This document shows positions 7,622-11,430 of a DNA stretch of 11,430 nt, in pieces. The notes below the pieces were generated by a model, which saw only the letters and a list, made by a program, of their open reading frames with translations, searched no databases and was not told the DNA's origin. Origin of the DNA: an uncultured Oscillospiraceae bacterium (GTDB taxonomy: Bacteria; Bacillota; Clostridia; Oscillospirales; Acutalibacteraceae); contig USIK01000021.1 of NCBI GenBank assembly GCA_900554775.1, forward strand, positions 1 to 11,430, written 5' to 3'. Within the stretch, counting starts at the first letter, position 1. Every line of letters begins with the position of its first letter. The translations under genes were made by a program, and so were the position numbers.

Positions 7622-7641
7622 ATCCCCGAGAAATCGGGGAT
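7622..7641. terminator. Bidirectional terminator between spoIIIAH and the peptidase gene
   Basis: A perfect 8-bp stem (ATCCCCGA / TCGGGGAT) with a GAAA tetraloop lies between two converging genes. On the minus strand it is followed by TTTTTCTTTT, a good intrinsic terminator for the peptidase gene. On the plus strand it is followed by AAATTATTTT, weaker but usable for the spoIIIA operon. Confidence 0.85.
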
Positions 7642-7653
7642 AAATTATTTTCA

Positions 7654-8497
7654 TTATAAACTGAATTCTTTGCCAAGAATTCCTGAAAGAATAAAGCAAT
7701 ATTTATTGAACTCATCTTTGCTGCGCTCTATTATTCCTTCAGAGCGTTTACGGGGAGTTGGATTTATTAAACGAATTTTACCGGATTGGCTGTCTATTCC
7801 TGTAATTAAGAAGCTGTGTAGTGATACTGAGCAGTAATTTGATTTGATTTCTCTGGCGGTTGTTGCTGCAGATTGTTTTAATTCTTTTACTGAGTAAATG
7901 TCGGTTCTTTTGATAGGTAGTGCTGCTAAAAGCGGGCATTTATTTTCTTCTATTGTTCTGCTTGTAATGTCAAATGCAGTTTTATCGTTAATTTTGGTTA
8001 AATAAATTTCAAAATTATTGATTATATTTTCAAGCGGTTTATTAGCGAAATTTACTTCAAAAGAACTAAATTTTTGCGATTTATAACATTTATTTAGAAA
8101 GTTTTCTATGCCTTTTATGTTAACGATTGAATTGCAAGTGTTGTCTTCATTAGGGTTGAGATAGGATCGGCTTGAAAATTCCTTAGGATATTTACCTTTA
8201 AGAGATTTCAAAATCACGTTTACTGTAAAGAAAAACAAGTTGTAATTTTTGTTTTCTTTCATTTCTTTGCATGCTTTCTCGTAATATGAGTCTATGGTTT
8301 CTTCGCTGTATTTATTTGTCCAGTATTCAATTATTTTCAGTGAGGGACTAAGCCAACACCAATTTTTTGCCTGATACTTCGAAATTTATCATCTTGGGGT
8401 TAATGTCAACAGCCGTCCATTGGGCAAACGCCAAAGGGCTGGAAAAAGCTATTGCTGTGGTTGCTAATAAATTACTTATAAGTTTTTTAATCTTCAT
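7654..8497 (-). pseudogene. Secreted papain/C39-like cysteine peptidase, broken by a one-base frameshift
   Basis: The frame starts at ATG 8495-8497 with AGGAG close upstream and encodes a signal peptide (MKIKKLISNLLATTAIAFSS, cleavage near AFA-Q). It runs into TAG at 8348-8350 after 49 residues. A second frame, one base out, carries the rest to TAA 7654-7656. Dropping one base from the A6 tract (8363-8368) joins them into a 280-residue protein with SGKNWCWLSPSLKIIEYW. The NWCW motif is the active-site pattern of clan CA peptidases: Cys47 (codon 8356-8358), His227 in SLHSFLITGID, and Asn245 in RLINPTP. It would act outside the cell. The middle is Lys/Asn-rich and I do not recognise it. It is not part of an ABC transporter, unlike classical C39 domains. 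It could be a true pseudogene, a phase-variable tract or a homopolymer error. Confidence 0.75.
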
Positions 8498-8762
8498 TTT
8501 TTCTCCTAAACATTAATATTTCATAAAAATATATTTTTTAGCAAAGTGTCAATGATTTTGCATTATAAAATTAATGTTTAAAGGCTTAATGAAGTTTAGC
8601 AACCGGGCATTAAATACATCAAATCAGTTTGAGAAAGCAAGTCTATATTTATTATTTTCAGCTCAGAGAGGTTTCTTGCTGATTTTGGTATTTTGAATTA
8701 AAAACACACAAAAGTGCAAAATAATCACATAATTATAAAAAAAAATAAATTTCAATATTTAT
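8498..8762. other. AT-rich intergenic region upstream of the peptidase gene
   Basis: This stretch separates the small Nif11-like gene from the peptidase gene. On the minus strand a perfect TTGACA occurs at about 8547-8552, but no good -10 box lies 16-18 bases beyond it, so the peptidase promoter is only tentative. A 40-codon open frame on the plus strand (8574-8696, MFKGLMKFSNRALNTSNQFE...) lacks a strong ribosome site. A short arm pair, AGCAAG near 8637 and CTTGCT near 8675, could fold weakly. I find no RNA gene here. Confidence 0.4.
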
Positions 8763-8984
8763 TTACCATTCATTGTTTCCACAAATATTTTCCGGTAGAC
8801 TATTAATTAAATTTTCAATCTCTTCTGAAAATTCTTCTTTAGAATATTTCAAGCTTTTGCTTTCTATATCCATGTTTTTGCAAAAATCATACATTTCACC
8901 GATGTCATCTATTTTTAAAAATTCTCCTAAGAGACTTCTATCTTTCAATATTAACCTTAGGTCATTTAATACTTCCTCATTCAT
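8763..8984 (-). CDS. Small Nif11-like protein, possible peptide leader/precursor
   Basis: This 73-residue acidic protein (starting MNEEVLNDLRLILKDRSLLG) has its own near-consensus promoter about 50 bases upstream. The ribosome site (AAGTGAG, about 8 bases before the ATG) is modest. The order of features resembles the Nif11 domain: an N-terminal helix, then DRSLLGEFLKIDDIGEMYDFCKNM, then YSKEEFSEEIENL (compare the family pattern of a leucine-rich helix, a short acidic turn, an A/C-rich helix, and an EEF/EEL helix). Nif11-like domains serve as leaders of some ribosomally made, modified peptides, and also occur alone. After the domain only a short tail remains (PENICGNNEW) with one cysteine. There is no double-glycine cleavage site and no maturation enzyme nearby. 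The family call rests on pattern reading, and a stand-alone regulatory or immunity-like protein is equally possible. Confidence 0.55.
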   Translation of the reverse strand: MNEEVLNDLRLILKDRSLLGEFLKIDDIGEMYDFCKNMDIESKSLKYSKEEFSEEIENLINSLPENICGNNEW

Positions 8985-9031
8985 TTATAATCTCACTTAA
9001 ATAATTTTTGTTTACCGGTTGCTTGCTTTAT

Positions 9032-9060
9032 ATTATAAATCAATGTTGAATTTAAATCAA
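9032..9060 (-). promoter_or_regulatory. Sigma-A-type promoter of the Nif11-like gene
   Basis: On the minus strand TTGATT (9055-9060) and a perfect TATAAT (9032-9037) are separated by 17 bases. Transcription would start near 9025, about 40 bases before the ATG at 8984. This indicates the small gene is independently transcribed and supports it being real. Confidence 0.7.
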
Positions 9061-9117
9061 TACTACAAATAAATTTTAATAACAATTTAAATTATATTTA
9101 AAATAAAAGAAAAAAGT

Positions 9118-9146
9118 AAGCACGCCAACTAAATACCGGCGTGCTT
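9118..9146 (-). terminator. Intrinsic terminator after the secreted helical protein gene
   Basis: AAGCACGCC (9118-9126) pairs perfectly with GGCGTGCTT (9138-9146) around an 11-base loop. Read on the minus strand, the hairpin is followed by ACTTTTTTCTTTTATTTT. It begins 10 bases after the stop of the 9156-10010 gene, so it insulates that gene from the small gene downstream. Confidence 0.85.
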
Positions 9147-9155
9147 TAAAATTAA

Positions 9156-10010
9156 TTATTGATTGTTTAAATTTTGTTCCAGGTAGTTTTTCAAAATGTC
9201 AAGGCAAGGTAAAGCGTTAGGCCCTTCTAATTCCATTATTGTTGAAAAGTTCATTGCTAATCTAGCCTTTTCTTCTGGTTTAAGAGAATTTATAGAATCA
9301 CCAAATTTGGCTAAGAGTTCTTCTCTGTTTAAATTTACATCTATACCGCTTGTCAGTTCGCAAATGTTTGTTCTGTATATTTCTTTTTTTGAATCATAGC
9401 TATTTTTAAATTTTACTATAAACTTTACCATTTTTTTTGCGAATTCGCGTAATTCTGGGGAAATGTTAGTATTATTTTGGGAATTACGTAGAAAATCGTA
9501 ATATTTAGATATGAATCTATATGTAATATGAGAAGCAGCTTCATCGGAATCTTCATTTTGATCTGAAATTTCGTTGATTTTGCAGTTTAGAAAATACAGA
9601 GTGAAAGTATCTATAGCTTGTTCAGATGTCCATGTTACTGTCTTGTCTCCTAGTCCAGACCTAGATTGTCTTAGTAATCGCCTTGGGTAGAGTAATGACT
9701 TAGTCGCATTACGATCAGGCATCAGGAATGGGTTTTCGCCCAATTTTTGCACAAGTACAAGAGCAGCCACGCGCAAAATGTTTGGTATAGGTTCTTCCTT
9801 TGGAGTATCACAAAATACTTTGTATGCAAATTCAACAATCTCACGGTCGCAGGACTGGGCGTTTATTCTTTCTTGTCTTGTTGCATCTGTTGCACTTGAT
9901 GTTAATGATTTCTGTGGTCTTTTTGATCTAGCTGCAAAAACTTGGGATGATGAACCTGCAAGAGTTAACGTAGCGAGTGATGTCGCTAAAACTTTGTTTA
10001 ATTTGATCAT
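9156..10010 (-). CDS. Secreted helical protein of unknown function
   Basis: The ATG at 10008-10010 has AAAGGA 8 bases upstream; the stop is TAA. The 284-residue product begins with a clear signal peptide (MIKLNKVLATSLATLTLAGS, cleavage near VFA-A, residue 26). There is no lipobox, sorting motif or C-terminal anchor, so it is probably released or loosely wall-bound. After a basic, Ser/Thr-rich stretch (RSKRPQKSLTSSATDATRQE) the rest looks alpha-helical with scattered cysteines (SCDREIVEF, VFCDTP, LNCKINE, NICELTSG, LPCLDIL). I do not recognise a family and see no catalytic motif. It has its own promoter and terminator. It shares the strand and exported nature of the cysteine peptidase two genes downstream, but a functional link is not shown. 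Confidence 0.8.
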   Translation of the reverse strand: MIKLNKVLATSLATLTLAGSSSQVFAARSKRPQKSLTSSATDATRQERINAQSCDREIVEFAYKVFCDTPKEEPIPNILRVAALVLVQKLGENPFLMPDRNATKSLLYPRRLLRQSRSGLGDKTVTWTSEQAIDTFTLYFLNCKINEISDQNEDSDEAASHITYRFISKYYDFLRNSQNNTNISPELREFAKKMVKFIVKFKNSYDSKKEIYRTNICELTSGIDVNLNREELLAKFGDSINSLKPEEKARLAMNFSTIMELEGPNALPCLDILKNYLEQNLNNQ

Positions 10011-10199
10011 TTAGCATGTCCTTTCTTAGATAAAAAATTTTAAAAATTAGTTAAGATCCAAACTTAATCAATTTTTGTGAGAATTATTTAGAGCGTTGTA
10101 TAGTTTAAATAAAAGCATGCTACTGTTGGAATTGTTAGCGAGTTCACAAAATTTTGATAAGCTTTTCTCTAGACCGCTTTTTAAATTTATTATAGTTTA

Positions 10200-10227
10200 A
10201 TTATAACACAAATTTCTGATATGTCAA
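10200..10227 (-). promoter_or_regulatory. Sigma-A-type promoter of the secreted helical protein gene
   Basis: On the minus strand a perfect TTGACA (10222-10227) and a perfect TATAAT (10200-10205) are separated by 16 bases. The predicted start near 10193 leaves an unusually long untranslated leader of about 180 bases before the ATG at 10010. Confidence 0.75.
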
Positions 10228-10278
10228 GGGCGAATTTAATAAAAAATTAAAATCACTTTAAAAGCTTAACCTTTTCCC

Positions 10279-10310
10279 TTGAAAAACAGTCAAAACAGTG
10301 GCACTATAAA
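10279..10310 (+). promoter_or_regulatory. Weak candidate promoter of rarA, with a short direct repeat
   Basis: TTGAAA (10279-10284) and TATAAA (10305-10310) resemble sigma-A boxes, but the 20-base spacing is too long for a confident call. Between them AAACAGT occurs twice, 9 bases apart (10284-10290 and 10293-10299), which could be a regulator site or chance. Confidence 0.3.
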
Positions 10311-10334
10311 GGAAAAGAAAAAAAGGAGGCAACT

Positions 10335-11429
10335 ATGAGCAAACCATTGGCCGACTTGATAAGGCCGGAGTCGATTGACGATATTGTTGGGCAGGAGCAT
10401 CTTCTTGGTGAGAATAAAGTTTTAAGAAAAATTGCACAATCCAAAACGCCGACTAACCTTGTTTTTTATGGTCCTCCAGGCGTTGGGAAGACGACTTTAG
10501 CAGAAATAATAACGAAGAATTCCGGCAAAATGTTTAAAAAATTGAATTGCACAACTGCAGGAACAAGCGACATAAAAGAGGTTATTGCTCAGCTTGGAAC
10601 ATTGCCTGCGATTAACGGAATTGTGCTTTACCTTGATGAAATCCAGTATTTTAATAAAAAGCAGCAGCAAACTTTGCTTGAATTCATTGAAAATGGTAAG
10701 CTCACTTTGATTGTTTCAACGACCGAAAATCCTTATTTTTACATTCACAGCGCTCTTCTTAGCAGGATGACCGTCTTTGAGTTTAAACCCGTTTCGAAAG
10801 ACGACATAAAAAAAGCTTTAAACCGTGCGATTTCGATTCTCAAAAAAGAAAACAAAAGCCTTGAAATCGAAGACGACGCGCTTGAGCAGATTTCTTTTTC
10901 TTGCGGCGGAGATGTTCGAAAGGCGATTAATATTTTGGAAGTTTCGGCGAATGCTTCTGATTTTAAAACCATTAGTAAAGAAACGGTCCTTCAGGTTGCC
11001 GGGAAAAACGCAGTGAGATATGACAAGGCCGGCGATGAGCACTATGATCTTCTTTCGGCTTTTCAAAAGTCAATGAGAGGTTCGGATGCTGACGCTGCGA
11101 TTCATTATCTTGCGAGGCTTCTTGAATCTGGCGATTTGGCTTCAGTTTGCAGGAGGCTTATGGTTTGCGCTTGCGAAGACGTGGGCCTTGCTTATCCTCA
11201 GGCGATTAATTTCGTTAAATCTTGCGTTGACATTGCTTTTCAAGTAGGTTTGCCCGAAGCAAGAATTCCGCTTGCTGATGCGGTTATTTTGGTTTGTTTA
11301 TCGCCGAAATCAAATTCTGCTTACAATGCGATTAACAAAGCTATTTCCGACGTGAGACTTGGCATTTCCGGCAGCATTCCGCGGCATCTTCAAAACAAGC
11401 TTTTTGATGGGGCAGATGTCAAGATTTAA
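10335..11429 (+). CDS. rarA: Replication-associated recombination protein A (AAA+ ATPase), C-terminally truncated
   Basis: RarA/MgsA is a conserved AAA+ ATPase related to clamp loaders; it acts at stalled replication forks. The ATG follows AGGAGG by 5 bases. Visible motifs are the N-terminal RPESIDDIVGQEHLLG, Walker A GPPGVGKT (46-53), Walker B LDEIQ (D101, E102), sensor TTENP and SALLSR with a likely arginine finger. The C-terminal domain shows GDEHYDLLSAFQKSMRGSDA, EDVGLAYPQA, GLPEARIPLADAVI and LSPKSNSA. The frame ends with TAA (11427-11429) after IPRHLQNKLFDGADVKI. Family members continue for about 55-60 more residues, with the conserved YPHDY and QQYLP segments, so this copy is short (364 against roughly 420-440). 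The window ends one base later, so I cannot see whether the frame resumes. Confidence 0.93.
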   Translation: MSKPLADLIRPESIDDIVGQEHLLGENKVLRKIAQSKTPTNLVFYGPPGVGKTTLAEIITKNSGKMFKKLNCTTAGTSDIKEVIAQLGTLPAINGIVLYLDEIQYFNKKQQQTLLEFIENGKLTLIVSTTENPYFYIHSALLSRMTVFEFKPVSKDDIKKALNRAISILKKENKSLEIEDDALEQISFSCGGDVRKAINILEVSANASDFKTISKETVLQVAGKNAVRYDKAGDEHYDLLSAFQKSMRGSDADAAIHYLARLLESGDLASVCRRLMVCACEDVGLAYPQAINFVKSCVDIAFQVGLPEARIPLADAVILVCLSPKSNSAYNAINKAISDVRLGISGSIPRHLQNKLFDGADVKI

Positions 11430-11430
11430 G

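Larger units (their letters stand above)
10011..10334. other. Divergent intergenic region with a long leader
   Basis: This gene-free stretch lies between two divergent genes. It holds the promoter at 10200-10227 for the leftward gene, giving a leader of about 180 bases, and the upstream region of rarA. Within the leader I see short arms (AAGC ... GCTT around 10150-10180) and a TCTAGA palindrome, but no known riboswitch, T-box or tRNA. Confidence 0.5.

Noticed and set aside
8574..8696. 40-codon plus-strand open frame
   Set aside because: Only a weak AGG before the second ATG, no recognisable domain and no promoter; too short to support.
4805..11429. Global reassignment of TAA to a sense codon
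   Set aside because: Many genes here end properly at TAA next to the following start, so TAA still works as a stop.
1..11430. CRISPR array, tRNA, rRNA, insertion sequence or prophage genes
   Set aside because: No regularly spaced repeats, cloverleaf, rRNA stretch, transposase or integrase seen on either strand.

Overview
The window looks like chromosomal DNA of a low-GC, endospore-lineage Firmicute, probably a gut-type clostridium (Oscillospiraceae/Lachnospiraceae-like). The basis is a complete set of eight spoIIIA genes in canonical order, strong Shine-Dalgarno sites, sigma-A-type promoters and a clostridial-style RarA. No 16S or other species marker is present, so the placement is inference.

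Layout. (1) 1-2698, minus strand: a three-gene operon with a near-consensus promoter at 2664-2692. It encodes a solute-binding lipoprotein, a 163-residue unknown and a lysine-rich unknown running off the left edge. (2) 2777-7611, plus strand: spoIIIAA-AB-AC-AD-AE-AF-AG-AH, the mother-cell half of the SpoIIIA-SpoIIQ feeding-tube/secretion complex. (3) 7622-10230, mostly minus strand: an AT-rich accessory stretch. It holds a secreted papain/C39-like cysteine peptidase broken by a one-base frameshift, a 73-residue Nif11-like small protein, and a secreted helical protein of unknown function. Two hairpin terminators and at least two good promoters separate them. (4) 10335-11429, plus strand: rarA (mgsA), a recombination/replication-fork AAA+ ATPase, ending early.

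The most striking signal is a run of gene-breaking lesions across otherwise well-conserved genes. There is an in-frame TAA in the middle of spoIIIAE (5531-5533), an in-frame TAA in the linker of spoIIIAH (7219-7221), a TAA that removes the conserved C-terminus of rarA (11427-11429), and a homopolymer frameshift in the peptidase (8363-8368). spoIIIAA also reads 77 bases into spoIIIAB. TAA is plainly used as a normal terminator elsewhere in the window, so a global code change is unlikely. Erosion of sporulation functions is the simplest reading; base errors in the assembly, or ochre readthrough/suppression, are the alternatives to exclude.

The accessory cassette is the best place for something new: a Nif11-like (RiPP-leader-like) peptide beside an exported cysteine peptidase and another exported protein. 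No maturation enzyme or transporter is visible, so a peptide system is a hypothesis only.
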